Shown in pieces: positions 1-10,566 of a stretch of DNA of 64,000 bases. The DNA is taken from positions 19,700,354 to 19,764,353 of the forward strand of contig OX235272.1 of assembly GCA_944472155.2 (NCBI GenBank), written 5' to 3'. This DNA comes from Trichobilharzia szidati (Eukaryota; Platyhelminthes; Trematoda; Strigeidida; Schistosomatidae). The notes below the pieces were generated by a model. It worked only from the letters and a program-made list of their open reading frames with translations. It did no database searches and was not told where the DNA came from. The number at the start of each line of letters is the position of its first letter. Position 1 is the first letter of the stretch. Both the position numbers and the translations under genes were made by a program.

Positions 1-764
1 GGGTAACGATCAGGTACGGTCTGTGCGTTAAGCCTGCGGTAGTCACCACAAGGCCTCCAATCTATCCCGTTAGGCTTTGGTACCACGTGTAACGGGGAAG
101 ACCACGGGCTGCTGGAAGGACGGATTATCCCCATATCTAACATATGTTCGAATTCAGCCTTCACGGCTTGTAGTTTTTCTGGGGACAATCGCCGTGGCTT
201 AGCGAAGACCGGTGGACCAGTGGTCACGATATGATGAGTGACAGTAGACGTCACACAAGGAAGTTTAGAAACCGGTTTGAACAGATTGGCAAAGGACTGA
301 AGAACTTCAGCGTAAGGGCCGTTAGAGGCAGGGGTTGAGTATACTGGGCTTAATGCAGGTGTGAGTGTCACAACACCGGAGATCGAAAGGCTTGTAGCTG
401 AATCGATCAGTTTGTGTTTGCCAGTATCAACCAGTAGCTGATAGTGTTGCATGAGATCCATGCCAATAATACCAGTAGTTACATCTGCTACAAGGAAAAC
501 CCATCGAAATGACCTACGTAGGCCTATGTTAAGGTCCAGGAACTTTTTGCCATACGTTGCGATTGGCGAACCATTTGCGGCGCGAAGCTGTAAGGAAAGT
601 GGCCGCTTGCGCTCTTCAGATGTTGGTGGGATCACGCTAACTTCCGCCCCAGTGTCAACTAGGAAGCGTGTCCCAGTGGTACGGTCGGTAACATAGAAGA
701 GGCGACATGGAAGTGGTTCGCCAGCGACGTTAGTCGCCAATACGTGCTGGCTTACAGGTTTCCC
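1..764 (-). CDS. Gypsy protease and N-terminal reverse transcriptase (partial Pol)
   Basis: Pol frame, -1 relative to gag, entered at the GGGAAAC heptamer at 764-758 and open to the window edge. An aspartic protease comes first, with the catalytic motif [10 protein letters not shown] encoded near 670-640. The RT fingers follow, ending with the GDYRRLNAQTVPD block at the left edge. The product would process the polyprotein and copy the element RNA in cytoplasmic particles. There is no ATG near the frame start, consistent with a Gag-Pol fusion made by frameshifting. RT active site, RNase H and integrase lie outside the window. Confidence 0.8.
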
Positions 765-1693
765 GATTGCTGGCCATCAAAGGTGCACGGGCGAGTGCAC
801 TTTTGGGCCTTCTCACCATAACGCCGGTGATACCAGCACACTCCAGGCTGGGAATTTTTAGGCCTACGACGTCTGCTGCCAGCTCGTGACGAAGATCTGC
901 CACGAATCGAACTGGTACGGCTATGTGAACGACCTCTAGATCTCCTATCGAGTTTTAACTTATCTATCTCTTCGTACAGCTTATTGAGGTGAGCCACCAC
1001 ATCAACGTTGGATGACTCCACGGCAGAGGAGGTCCTAGTCTGCGTGGAACTAGCGGTAACGGCAGCCGAGATACTCATGTTTGATGTAGTAGTCTCTACT
1101 ACTCTATCGGCTGCCTCAGCTAGCTCAGATAAGGGGGAATGGTTGATTGGGGCTAAAATAGTCTGAATTGTCTGGGGTAACCGTTGTAACCACAGCTGTT
1201 TCAAGAAGGCATCATCTATTTTGAAGTCGGCCACCAACTGCCTCATTTGACGTAACAGTTGGGTGGGCTTTCTATCACCTAGGTGGACATCTCGGAATAG
1301 CTCCTGCACTTTCTGTTGTTCGGTAAGTGCCACGCGCTTAATAAGCGCCTGCTTGAGACGCTCGTACAAGCCCGGGGATCGGTCCGCAAGGACATCAGAT
1401 ACATCTTCCATGACGTGCTCAGGAAGACTTACTATAACGAGGTTCACCTTAGTCTCCTGTGAGTGTATATTACGAAGTGCGAACATAGCCTCGATGTGTT
1501 CGAACCATCGGGCAGGATGCTGAGTCCAGAAGGTGGGGAGTTGCAAGGTAATAGCCATTTCTGAGGCGGGACTGGCGTCAGTCATTTTGCACACGGGACG
1601 ATATATTAATAAAATGACAACAAATATGATAACAACAAAAAATACGAGTAAAAACAAGGCAAATAAAAATTTACAACTCTGTATGACAAACAA
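752..1693 (-). CDS. Gag of the first gypsy element
   Basis: 313-aa open frame. After a hydrophobic N-terminus, which is probably translated leader, comes a more likely start at the ATG at 1585 (MTDASPASEM). The capsid-like part follows, with the FWTQHPARWFEHIEAMF block and the QELFRDVHLGDRKPTQLLRQ region typical of gypsy Gag. The C-terminal third is Arg/Ser-rich and ends in an atypical zinc knuckle (CWYHRRYGEKAQKC then PC), a CxxH...C...C arrangement known in invertebrate gypsy Gags. It would package element RNA. It overlaps Pol by about 13 bases at the shift site. Confidence 0.8.
   Translation of the reverse strand: MFVIQSCKFLFALFLLVFFVVIIFVVILLIYRPVCKMTDASPASEMAITLQLPTFWTQHPARWFEHIEAMFALRNIHSQETKVNLVIVSLPEHVMEDVSDVLADRSPGLYERLKQALIKRVALTEQQKVQELFRDVHLGDRKPTQLLRQMRQLVADFKIDDAFLKQLWLQRLPQTIQTILAPINHSPLSELAEAADRVVETTTSNMSISAAVTASSTQTRTSSAVESSNVDVVAHLNKLYEEIDKLKLDRRSRGRSHSRTSSIRGRSSSRAGSRRRRPKNSQPGVCWYHRRYGEKAQKCTRPCTFDGQQSGNL
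758..764 (-). promoter_or_regulatory. Probable -1 ribosomal frameshift site GGGAAAC
   Basis: Minus-strand GGGAAAC is placed in the gag frame as G GGA AAC, two codons before the gag stop; the pol frame reads GGG AAA. This is a canonical X XXY YYZ slippery heptamer. The same heptamer sits at the gag-pol overlap of the other gypsy element (26999-26993). Confidence 0.65.
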
Positions 1694-1753
1694 ATTACCA
1701 ATATGAAAAAGGACTATTTACACGCTAGGCTAAACAGTAAGCAACGGTGAAAA

Positions 1754-1766
1754 TTCGGGCTCACCA
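1754..1766 (-). other. Gypsy primer binding site (TGGTGAGCCCGAA)
   Basis: Minus-strand TGGTGAGCCCGAA begins two bases inside the proposed LTR end, where a tRNA primer should anneal to start minus-strand synthesis. The same TGGTGAGCCC core follows the LTR of the element at 24908-28278. I do not assign the tRNA. Confidence 0.6.
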
Positions 1767-1768
1767 CT

Positions 1769-2158
1769 TGTAAGAGTTGGACTTAGGGTTTGCTTCTAAC
1801 TGACAATAACACTCTTACAAAACTCCTTCACCGTTTATAACCTTAATTAGTACTCTGCCTACGTGCAAGTACTAAAGAAACGGAATTGAAGTTAGAAGAC
1901 TCAAAATGCCAAGTTTAACCGGACCGGAATTATATTTACACAACGAGATATGCAATTTGATAAGGAATAAAAAATACACACTTATCTGGATGTGAGACGG
2001 CTGTCGGCTCGTAGAGTGTACTAGGTGAAAGTACAGCGAGAGAGCGAGACAGTAACCGTACAGGAGGAACCGGAGTACAAAGCGGAAGTGGAAGTGAAGT
2101 TCAACATGTCAGGTTGCATTCATTCAAACAAAAGTTCAAAGGTACAATGTACACTACA
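1769..2158 (-). repeat. Candidate 5' LTR of first gypsy element
   Basis: About 390 bp, read on the minus strand as TGTAGTGTAC... ending CTCTTACA, so it has TG...CA termini, and the primer site follows after two bases. The 3' LTR is outside the window, so the outer border is inferred only from the TG dinucleotide. Confidence 0.45.
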
Positions 2159-3299
2159 ACTAGCTAATGTTGTGAGTAAATACCATCTACGTCTACTCAA
2201 ATTCCAGCCCTTCGCGGGATCGTCCAAGAAATCATCAGCTTAACCACAATGTGAGCCTTAAATATTAGCGGATTTTATTTTACTGTTCTGTTATTATAAT
2301 CCTCTGTAGTCGTGTTCTTCTGAACCATCTATTATAATTACCTACTGTCTCCTTTTATGCATATATAAACATAACTATGTACCTTCACGTATTTTTCTCT
2401 TCTCGTACCATTTCATATTGCCCCTTCATTTCATATGTTTATAATTAAAATCTAGAAGGTAGACTGCAAATCTCTGATTTCCTTACTTTTCTATTGTACA
2501 TATATATTTTTAAAATGCTGTTAGGGACGATACATACAAAATGGCTGACTGAAAGTAGTCGTTCATACCATGAGTTTCGTTGAGTTAGCTAGTGAAGGCA
2601 AAAACTGTCTATATGACACGTAACAATAAAAAAAGATTCTTTTTCTAAAACCAAAAGGACTATTTCACCAGGGCCTAGCAGATTGAAAGGTGGGAGGGTA
2701 GTGACTGCTATTCAGTGGATATGATGGTGGGGACTTGAGAGAACCACCCTTATATGTGGGAAAGCACTTTATTGCTAAGGCTCCCGAGTTTGAATAACTT
2801 CAAAAAAATAAATAAATAAAATTAAAGCTGCCTGTATGCCAAAGCTTGCGTATAAACTCTTTGAAAACAAGCTCATGGTACGATTTCTCTACTTAAGGAG
2901 GACATCTAGCTGTATAAATCAGAACAACAGCATAAATAATTATTATCATACTTTTTTTCTTTTTTCTTCTCCATATTTTATGTAATTTAGCGTTTGGATT
3001 TAACTCCTCCAATTTCTATTCCCATTACCCTATATACGTGTAAAAATCATTATTCGTTTCGCCCTTATGTTTATTTTTTTTCATTTGTTGTTCTATATTT
3101 TGTTGTTGTTGTTTACTACCACAAACTTGAACTAACTGTTAGTATGTAACACTATAAAACTCAATGACTCTAAATTCTTAGTGACAAAAAACGGGAATAA
3201 ACCCTGCGGTTATCGCATATTGTTTGCTTAAATTATTATTATTTGCTGGCTGCCTCTGCACCTCTCTTTCTGTTTTCTTCTTTCTTCTCTTCTCGAAGG
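2159..3299. other. AT-rich non-coding stretch, no feature recognised
   Basis: No ORF or splice-framed coding pattern was recognised. There are short simple-sequence tracts such as (AAAT)n near 2805-2822 and TTATTATT near 3232. Confidence 0.4.
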
Positions 3300-3868
3300 T
3301 ATTGCATTGAAGCACAGCAAGTGAACAGTAATGCTGTTTTCTACGTTTGTATTACTTGAGCGTTATTCAGAGTATTGTTGGCACACACGACGAACAACGG
3401 AACAAATTCCATTCTGAATTCTGTTTGTCATCGCAAAGTTGGTCCCTTGTATCTGTTAATACCAAAATAATGCTGTACTTACCCGCTACTGTGGAGTTTT
3501 TTAAATTTTTGAACCCTTATTAATTGATAAAATGATAATGATCACAAGGCCTGTATCCTGTGTGTCTAACTCTAGCACCTGTTTATCACCTCTCTTCTTA
3601 CCTTCCATCAATGCAATATTTCCTAATTCCCGCATGAATTTGACTGACTAATAGTATATTATAGGTTATGATTTAGACTTGAACCAATATACTGTAATCT
3701 ATTCTAACAAAGTTCCTAGAGGTTTTTTTCTATTTTTCCAATTTTTAATGTCAAAAAATAGTGTTCCATTTCAAATTGCACTTGTCAAATATGATCATGC
3801 CTGTACAAACGGTATGTTAATCATGTAAATGCTTAATTTATGTGAAATATATATTATTATATTATTAT
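3300..3868 (+). mobile_element. CR1-like LINE 3'-end remnant
   Basis: The right part (3780-3868) reads CATGCCTGTACAAACGG..., then an ATATATTATTATTATT tail. This is the same 3' terminus seen at 15130-15187 and 18925-18985. The left border is uncertain. Confidence 0.5.
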
Positions 3869-4920
3869 TATGAATCACAAAATAATTGCCGTGGACTACA
3901 ATCTTCCAGACGTCAACTGGTCAAGTAGTTCTGGCCCCAAAGCTTCGACCAGTTACTTGCTACTGTCGATTGTAACTGATGGAAACAATACGTCCAGACA
4001 CCTACCCGTGGCGACGACATGTTGGACCTAGTGTTTTGTCACGGCATAATTCCAGTCTCCACCTATGTTGGTAACAGATTTTCCAGTAGTGACCATAGAA
4101 TGGTACTCTGCTCTCTGCCTTTCTCACCAATAAATGCAGGAAACAAACGAGCTTCAGGGAGCATGGCATGCCGTAGTTACGAACGTACAGACTGAGGATT
4201 AGTCCAAGAACTCACTCGATGCTGTCAATAGGATGACTGTTTTACTACTGGCTCCCCGCAGACTGTAGTACTTCTATTTTACAGTAATGTTACCCTTTGT
4301 CTGGATAATGTTGCTCCCAAGAAGGTAGTGGAATTAAATAGGCATCAAGCTGAATACATTTCAAGGGCATTCTGCAATAAGTTAAAGAAGTTGATGAAAC
4401 AGTACCATTCCACTATGGATATATCACTACCGCACTAAATCCACGAGTCACCCGAATCTATCAAGTGCCTACGCTCTGAAACCGACCTCGACGAAGAGTT
4501 AAGTGTACTAAGAAGTACCTCCAAAGTTTATAATTTCACAACGGCTCTTAAAAAACGAATGTGGTCTACGAGGAACATCTCTTACTTACTTCGCAACAAA
4601 GTAACTCACAAGAAGCCTGCCACCATCTGCAAACTTTAGTTTAGAAACGCACACCTCTGGAGACGGCACCCCTTGCTAGCCCTTCCCTCAGGAGCATAGC
4701 GTTCACCAATCAGTTAATAGGACTAGCAGTTGAAAGCTTTGGACCGTCTCCTAGCGCGGGACCAGATGGCCTTGCTTCAATAATTTTCAAAAACAGTTGT
4801 TGTGACATTCCTCTCCTATTTCTTAAGTTTTTCTCAATATCTGTGGACACTAGCTTTTTAACTCCACACTGCGAATCTGGTGATAAGGCGAACGTTCTCA
4901 ATTACAGACCCATAAATATA
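3869..4920 (+). pseudogene. CR1-like LINE endonuclease/RT remnant, left half, split by insertion
   Basis: Broken plus-strand coding with stops and frameshifts. Near 3900 an endonuclease block like DYNLPDVNW appears (GDFNLPGVNW in the better copy at 8628-7978). Near 4755-4920 the RT N-terminus is readable as AGPDGLASIIFKN through to NYRPINI. The frame breaks at 4920 in the middle of the conserved RPINITPVISRIME block, and the rest resumes at 9786. This is the host copy into which the minus LINE inserted. Confidence 0.75.
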
Positions 4921-5807
4921 AATAAATAAATAAATAAATTTATTCTCATAGTACAGTACATGAGGGACGCCAGTTTACAGGCATCATCAAATTGTTACAG
5001 AAATAGAACCATATAATTTAATCACAATTTACAGCCGGTAGCAAGATATGCTTTACATGTTCGATAGAGATTATACATACACTTGATAAATGTTAATTCC
5101 AGTAGTATAAAACAGCCTTTTCACTTATATACAATCATTTCTGTGCAAAGTTGGAAAAATCTGCTAGATTGTCAGTGAGTGCAACACAACAGGAAATACA
5201 GGAGTATTGTCTTCGCATTAACAAAAAAACCAGGTCTTTGGTGGATGGATTATAAGTGCCTGGGAAAAAAATAAAGCTTGAAGTAAATATTCATACATAA
5301 CTTTGTTGTGTGCAGAGTCCTCGAATTATAGTTCATTGATGTGTTATTTTGAAATCAGTGATGTGTTTATCTCATTTGATCTGCAATGTCATTGTTGGGA
5401 GTAAGTACATAAGCTTCGGACGCATTAATTAATGGATTTCTACTGATTACGGGTATTTTCTTAGCGTTAGGAAGGTTTATGAGTTTCAGCTGTTCCGACA
5501 GGAGTTGAGAATATTGACTGCTCAGCAACATTATGGGTATAAGTTCATCACATTATCTAAGGAAAGGTGGGTTGCAGTTGGTGAGGAATATATGGTACCC
5601 AACGAGCGTTCATCTGTCCTTGTGATGTTGTGGTGAGTTATACCTTTTTCATGTTGTCGGTTTATGTCCATTTTATTCCACTTATTGTGTTGGGTAGTAG
5701 TTTTACAAACGAGATTTGTTGTCTGTTTGAGGATACGTATGTTAACCGTTAATGTTTTATCTAGAATTATAAATATAGGCAAAAAACAACAGGTGTAGTA
5801 TTTAAGC
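4921..5807 (-). other. 3' UTR and tail of the minus LINE
   Basis: Non-coding on the minus strand, between the RT stop and the (AAAT)n tail. The segment around 5130-5310 matches, in reverse, the 3' UTR stretches at 14900-15020 and 18725-18840 (shared AAGCTTTATTTTT... and TTAATGCGAAGACAATA blocks). The 3' UTR is therefore a family property and not flanking DNA. Confidence 0.7.
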
Positions 5808-8030
5808 TTATACATTAAATGGACCTATAATTTCGGAGGCTCTCAGATAGGAACTAGAACTAATATCGTTTGCAAACTCTTGTAGTTTGTCATTAAGCAC
5901 CTTTTTGAAGGAGGCCAATGTACTTGCTTGACGCATTTCCATTGGCAGTTTATTCCATATCTGTGCATACCTAATCAAGTAAAACTTTTGCCTGGTGGCT
6001 GTTTTACATTGTTCGATAGCTACTGTACCCTTAGTGTGTCTTAGTTTGTAGCCATTGTCATCTGAAAGTCGAGTGCCATTAGTAGAGGTAAAAACTAAGT
6101 GGTTTAGAAGCTTATAGTAAAGTGTCAAGTTTAGTCTCAGGCGTCTTAGCCATAGTGTTTCTAGTCCTAGGGTATCACATCTAGTGGAGTAGTTCGTACC
6201 ATTTCCGGTTCCGAGTAATTTTAACGTGAAGTACCTCTGCACTCCCTCGACTTTCAATTTGTCCTCTATGCGTATGCTACTATACATGAATGAACAGTAA
6301 TCAAATAAAGGACGCACACAAACCTTGTACAACAGAATTCTAGACTCATTTCTGTAGAAGTTCCTGAGTAGAAAGCCGATAAGTCTGCGTGACTTTGACA
6401 CTTGTTTGGAGATGTGTTCAGAAAATGATAAGTTATGTGAATATTTCAGCCCTAGGTCCAGTACAGATTCCAGTCGTTGAAGTGCATGGCCTTGAATTGT
6501 CAGGTCAAGTTCTAAATTGTTGCAACCTATGCAGAGCCAGCCACATTTTTCGACATTAAATTGGAGTTGCCAGGTGTCACACCATCTATCCATTTTTTCT
6601 AATTCTTGCTGTATGGCGTTTACTGTTATTCCAAGATCTGTGTTCTTGCATTTATACGTCACTTTTAAGTCATCTGCATATAGTATTGGTTTACCTACAC
6701 TAAAGCATTCACAGATACTGTTTATATATATTATGAATAAGAGTGGGCCTAATACACTTCCCTGGATTACACCACTACTTACTGGTTTAGGCCTTGAGAT
6801 TATGGAGCCAACTTTCGTTGTCTGACTTCGGCCACAGAGAAATGATTTTATCCAGCTCAGGAGAGGATCACATATCCCTAGTGAGCATAACCTGCTGACT
6901 AGCAGATTATGGGGAACTCTGTCGAAGGCTTTTGTTATATCGAAATAAAGCACAATTACTAGTTCTCTGTTGTCCCTACTTCGTGTAACTTCGTTGAAAA
7001 AGTCTATGTGACAGGTCACGCATGATCTCTTTTTGAGAAATCCGTGTTGTGATGGATTGATAAGTCCATGTTCTAGTAAGTTGTCTGACACTTGGTCTTT
7101 AACCACTTTCTCCATTATTCGGGATATTACCGGTGTTATATTGATAGGTCTATAGTTGCATACACTGGTTTTGGCCCCTGCTTTGTGCTTAGGTAATATG
7201 TATGTGGTTTTCCACACTTCAGGATAAGTTCCAGTTTCTAATGAGAGAGTAAATATTCTAAGTAACAAGACTACCATTTCCGTGCTACCATTTTTGTACA
7301 TGACAGATGGTATGTCATCTGTTCCAGTACTACCATTAGACTTCAAAGTCTTAATCGCTGAGTCTATATTTTGCATATTAAAGTCTATTTCGCCTAATTT
7401 GTGGTTGCTTTTGCAAGTCATTTGGAAATTTGGGGTTGGGTGCACTCTGGCGTCATTGCAAAACCACTCATTGAGGAGTTCGCTTATAACCTGGGGATCA
7501 TTGTGTATTATACCCTTATGCTCCAAGCTGCTTACAGTATTGTCTTTACTACTTTTTAGACGTTTCTGCAATATCCTACAAAGTTCCTGAGTTTTGGAGT
7601 TACCCACAAGCGCTTTATTTTCTTCAAGTTGTGACCTCATTTTGTGTTTCTCTTCAAGCCCTTTAAGAGTTTCATGTATTTGGTTTAACGCATTAAATTC
7701 CTTAAATACATGGTATTTCCTTTTCAATTTCTTTAGTTTTAGTCGCGTTTTGCGGTCGATAAATGGAGTTGGTGTCTTTAGAGCAGATTTTAGGGGCGCG
7801 ATTATGTCTCTTGCTGAGCCAATTGTTTTGTAGAAAATATCGAGTGATACTTCTAAGTTATTGTTAATGAAGTATTCTTCCCAGTCAGAACTTTTCAGCA
7901 GATCTGATAGGAATTCCCAATCGGCATTCTTATAGTCCCTATACTGATAGTGCACCGGGGAATTTTTAGGTGTGTGTTTAGTTGTTAGTCGGTAGCGTGC
8001 AGTACAATATGTTGTGATCACTGTTATCAA
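5808..8030 (-). CDS. LINE reverse transcriptase (ORF2 C-terminal part)
   Basis: 740-aa open frame. RT blocks in order: TGTDDIPSVMYKNG (about 235-248), NYRPINITP (292-300), LYFDITKAFDRV (361-372, first catalytic Asp), SGVIQGSVLGPLLF (419-432) and YADDLK with the catalytic pair at 453-454. A C-terminal thumb-like region with VRPLFDYC follows. The family reverse-transcribes element RNA at a nicked chromosomal target. The first ~20 residues come from a shifted frame: the neighbouring endonuclease frame reaches the same place, and comparison with 19800 shows about 5 bases lost near 7985. Catalytic residues are present, but the frameshift makes the copy defective. Confidence 0.85.
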   Translation of the reverse strand: MITVITTYCTARYRLTTKHTPKNSPVHYQYRDYKNADWEFLSDLLKSSDWEEYFINNNLEVSLDIFYKTIGSARDIIAPLKSALKTPTPFIDRKTRLKLKKLKRKYHVFKEFNALNQIHETLKGLEEKHKMRSQLEENKALVGNSKTQELCRILQKRLKSSKDNTVSSLEHKGIIHNDPQVISELLNEWFCNDARVHPTPNFQMTCKSNHKLGEIDFNMQNIDSAIKTLKSNGSTGTDDIPSVMYKNGSTEMVVLLLRIFTLSLETGTYPEVWKTTYILPKHKAGAKTSVCNYRPINITPVISRIMEKVVKDQVSDNLLEHGLINPSQHGFLKKRSCVTCHIDFFNEVTRSRDNRELVIVLYFDITKAFDRVPHNLLVSRLCSLGICDPLLSWIKSFLCGRSQTTKVGSIISRPKPVSSGVIQGSVLGPLLFIIYINSICECFSVGKPILYADDLKVTYKCKNTDLGITVNAIQQELEKMDRWCDTWQLQFNVEKCGWLCIGCNNLELDLTIQGHALQRLESVLDLGLKYSHNLSFSEHISKQVSKSRRLIGFLLRNFYRNESRILLYKVCVRPLFDYCSFMYSSIRIEDKLKVEGVQRYFTLKLLGTGNGTNYSTRCDTLGLETLWLRRLRLNLTLYYKLLNHLVFTSTNGTRLSDDNGYKLRHTKGTVAIEQCKTATRQKFYLIRYAQIWNKLPMEMRQASTLASFKKVLNDKLQEFANDISSSSYLRASEIIGPFNV

Positions 8031-8628
8031 GTTTATTTCCTACCTCTATCGAGATGGGCTCAATTTCATGACAAAGGATTAAGTCAAGAGTGTTTTCATT
8101 TCTTGTAGGGAGGCGTACGCACTGCTTCCATCCGCCTACGTCTATAGCTTGTAGTAGCTCGTCATGGATTCTAGGTCCTGTACAGGTATCCCAGTTTACT
8201 CCAGGTAAGTTGAAATCGCCACAGACTACTTTGTAGTCAAAGTCCAGCGTAGCTGCATGCTCTAGTATTTCTCCAATAGCTATATCAGTCATTTCAGGGC
8301 TATTAGGGGGTCTGTATATACATCCCACGAGAATTTTATTTTCGTTTGTGTGGATGCTTATCCACTTCGATTCAGGGAGTTTGTCAGTAGTTGGGTTATT
8401 GAAAGTATTGGAGTTAGTGGATTTAGAGGCATATATTAAGCAGCCGCCTCCTCTTTTGTCAACTCTATCGTTCCTATAGATGTCGTAGTTGTCTATTACT
8501 AGCTTTGAGTCAGGTATATCAGTAGTAAGCCAGGTTTCAGTCACCATTATTAGTGTTGGCCGTTCTATGTATGCCAGGCAGCGAAGCGATGTTATTTTGT
8601 TAAGGAGGGATCTAGCATTCAGGAGCAT
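7978..8628 (-). CDS. LINE apurinic/apyrimidinic-type endonuclease domain
   Basis: 216 aa, N-terminal half of ORF2. Visible motifs are LLNARSLLNK, VTETWL with the metal-binding Glu, the CGDFNLPGVNWD block and the terminal NSDHN with the catalytic His. It would nick target DNA to prime reverse transcription. It overlaps the RT frame by 53 bases because of a frameshift; in an intact relative the two are continuous. A near-identical copy is at 20384-20148. Confidence 0.85.
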   Translation of the reverse strand: MLLNARSLLNKITSLRCLAYIERPTLIMVTETWLTTDIPDSKLVIDNYDIYRNDRVDKRGGGCLIYASKSTNSNTFNNPTTDKLPESKWISIHTNENKILVGCIYRPPNSPEMTDIAIGEILEHAATLDFDYKVVCGDFNLPGVNWDTCTGPRIHDELLQAIDVGGWKQCVRLPTRNENTLDLILCHEIEPISIEVGNKLDNSDHNILYCTLPTNN

Positions 8629-8687
8629 AATCGTTAGTAAACCAGAGTTATTGGGGGAGAGGTTAACATGGTTACTTGTTACTATTC

Positions 8688-9785
8688 CTACGTTATGTTT
8701 GGAGGGGCTCTGAGGTGAGACAGAGTCAGTGTGTGTACTATTTCCTGGATGAATTGTGCAGCGAGTGGGGCTATTGTTTGCTGCATCCGAAAATAATCCT
8801 GTTGCATGTTTTGACTTTTAGCATCCATGGGTGGGCATCTGCGTTCATTTACTGGTGATATATAGTTTGCTTGACCTAGGTACCCTGTGTTAAGATTACC
8901 TTGGTAGTTGTACCTCATGGGTCTTACATAGTCGTATGCATATTGGCTCACATCACATGTGTGAGTGAAGTTATTGAGAGGGTCATGTGTCGATCTATAC
9001 TCATTATGTTGCTGAGGTTCAACATAGATAGTGTGAGAGTTTGGAGAAGAATATGCATTAATATGGTGCCTATACGAGCCCCGTTTAGTGCTCCTTATAT
9101 CCTGATGATCCGTTCTACGTTGCATTCCCAAGTTATGTGCGTTGCTAGGTATATTACTCCTAGTTCGGGAAGGGGTGTTCCCATTCACATGATGGATGAC
9201 TTTTTTGGGAATATGGTTTTTTACCCATGCATTGTCTTTTTTTAGACTGGCATGTTGCTTATTAGACTTATTGAGAGGGAGGTATGTCGAAGTCTGGAGT
9301 GGGACTCTAGGCTTTGTCGTCTTTCTTGCAGTTTCTACTGCGGGACTCTCGGGCTTGCATCCAGATTGAGTGTGGTCTGCCAGTGGTTTCTGGTCAGACA
9401 TAGTTTGTGAGTCAATATCAACCTCATGTATGTCAGCAGGTTTTCCAGATGTGCTCTCATGTACTTTAGGATTGCACCCAGTGACACTGCTCTTACTGAG
9501 TTTCGAGTCGCTTTTACTTGCCGATTTTTTTTCCAACACTATACAGGTGACTTGCTGTGCTTCAGTGTCCGTCGACACTTTAGCACTGATACCAGGTGTA
9601 GTTCTCGGTGTGGTCAACTTTCTATCGAAGGAGTTCTTGGTCGCTTGCCTTTGGTTAGTTGTTTTATCCGAGACTACTTTAATAGTCTTGAATTTAGTGG
9701 CAGTAGCCAGAAGATCTTCGGCCTTCTTAAATCGTTCAGCTATTATGTAGCTGTCGAACCTAAAGAGTATAGGACAGGGATGCTT
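8688..9785 (-). CDS. LINE ORF1-like protein, 5'-truncated
   Basis: Open frame of about 365 aa, rich in Ser, Thr, Lys and His, with low-complexity middle parts and a C-terminal block (MQQDYFRMQQTIAPLAAQF) that recurs in the copy at 22074-21850. Its position upstream of the endonuclease suits a CR1-type ORF1 (RNA binding). No zinc knuckle or RRM is recognisable. An ATG at 9812 gives a longer frame, but bases above 9785 are antisense of the host LINE, so that start is not original. The true N-terminus is lost. Confidence 0.6.
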   Translation of the reverse strand, partial: KHPCPILFRFDSYIIAERFKKAEDLLATATKFKTIKVVSDKTTNQRQATKNSFDRKLTTPRTTPGISAKVSTDTEAQQVTCIVLEKKSASKSDSKLSKSSVTGCNPKVHESTSGKPADIHEVDIDSQTMSDQKPLADHTQSGCKPESPAVETARKTTKPRVPLQTSTYLPLNKSNKQHASLKKDNAWVKNHIPKKVIHHVNGNTPSRTRSNIPSNAHNLGMQRRTDHQDIRSTKRGSYRHHINAYSSPNSHTIYVEPQQHNEYRSTHDPLNNFTHTCDVSQYAYDYVRPMRYNYQGNLNTGYLGQANYISPVNERRCPPMDAKSQNMQQDYFRMQQTIAPLAAQFIQEIVHTLTLSHLRAPPNIT

Positions 9786-10558
9786 TATAACCCCAGTAAT
9801 CTCGCGGATCATGGAGAAAGTTGCTAAAGACCAATTACCTGCTGCCTGATGAAGAATCTGTTAAAGGATCTCAACACGGATTTCTCAAATATAGGTTCTG
9901 CGTTACTTTCCATTTCGACTTTTTCAACTGCATCACCAGTAGTCGTGAAGCATATAAGCTAGTCGTTGTTCTCTACTTTGATATATTTAGGGTATTTGAC
10001 ATGGTATTTCACAGTATTCTCTTTGTGAATCTGTAGTCGTGTGAAATTCGCAATCCATAACTTAACTGGTTAAAGTTATTTCTAAGCAATGGGGTACAAA
10101 CAACCAAAGTCAGAACTGTATTGTCTCATCCTAGGCAAATCACAACTGGTGTTGTGCGGGTTATTGTCCTAGGACCACTTCTATTTACAGTCGACACAAA
10201 CAGCCTGTGTAACTGCTTCACCTCAGGTAAACCATTCCTATATCCTGACGACCTCAAAGTCGTTTACTCCTGCTACAGTCATGAATTAAACGATATGGTA
10301 AGTAAAATGCGCCTTGAACTAAGTAGTCTCGCAACATGGTGTGCTGAAACCCGTCTGAAGTTTAAAATAAACAGATGTGGCTGGATTTGTATTGGCAACA
10401 GTGGTCTTGACCTAAATCTTGAATTAAGTGGGCAAAAACTAGCCAAACTCAACTCAGTCGTAGATCTCCGTATCAGGTACTCTAGTAATTTAGCGTTCTC
10501 TGAACAAACTGATTATGCTAGACGTAAAACACGAAGGCTCACGATATAAGCCTCCTCT
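9786..10558 (+). pseudogene. CR1-like LINE RT remnant, right half of the split host
   Basis: It resumes the frame lost at 4920: TPVISRIMEKVAKDQ, then SQHGFL with FHFDFFNCITSS (from about 9869), GPLLFTVDTNSLCNCF near 10170, and a degraded active site YPDDLK (YADDLK elsewhere). Stops and frameshifts separate the readable pieces. It ends at the RRL block near 10549, where the next LINE begins. Confidence 0.8.
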
Positions 10559-10566
10559 CAATCTTA

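Larger units (their letters stand above)
1..2158 (-). mobile_element. Ty3/gypsy LTR retrotransposon, 5' part, runs off the window
   Basis: Read on the minus strand the order is candidate 5' LTR (2158-1769), primer binding site, gag, then protease and the start of reverse transcriptase, cut by the window edge. The arrangement, the aspartic protease DTG triad and the RT start are typical of Ty3/gypsy. Its gag and pol differ clearly from the second gypsy element at 24908-28278, so it is another subfamily. No stop interrupts gag or the visible pol, so the copy may be fairly intact. Confidence 0.85.
4921..9785 (-). mobile_element. CR1/Jockey-like non-LTR retrotransposon, 5'-truncated
   Basis: Minus-strand LINE with partial ORF1 (9785-8688), apurinic-type endonuclease (8628-7978), reverse transcriptase (8030-5808), a 3' UTR of about 0.9 kb and an (AAAT)n tail at 4939-4921. 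It lies inside a plus-strand relative: the host reads RPINI at 4920 and TPVIS from 9790. A TATA at 4917-4920 recurs at 9786-9789 and may be a short target duplication. Its 3' terminus (TGCCTGTAAACTGGCGTCCC) recurs at 16010 and 22695. A small deletion near 7985 puts endonuclease and RT in different frames. Confidence 0.85.

Noticed and set aside
9786..9812. ATG at 9812 as start of LINE ORF1
   Set aside because: These bases are antisense of the host LINE RT block TPVISRIME; the LINE itself ends at about 9785.
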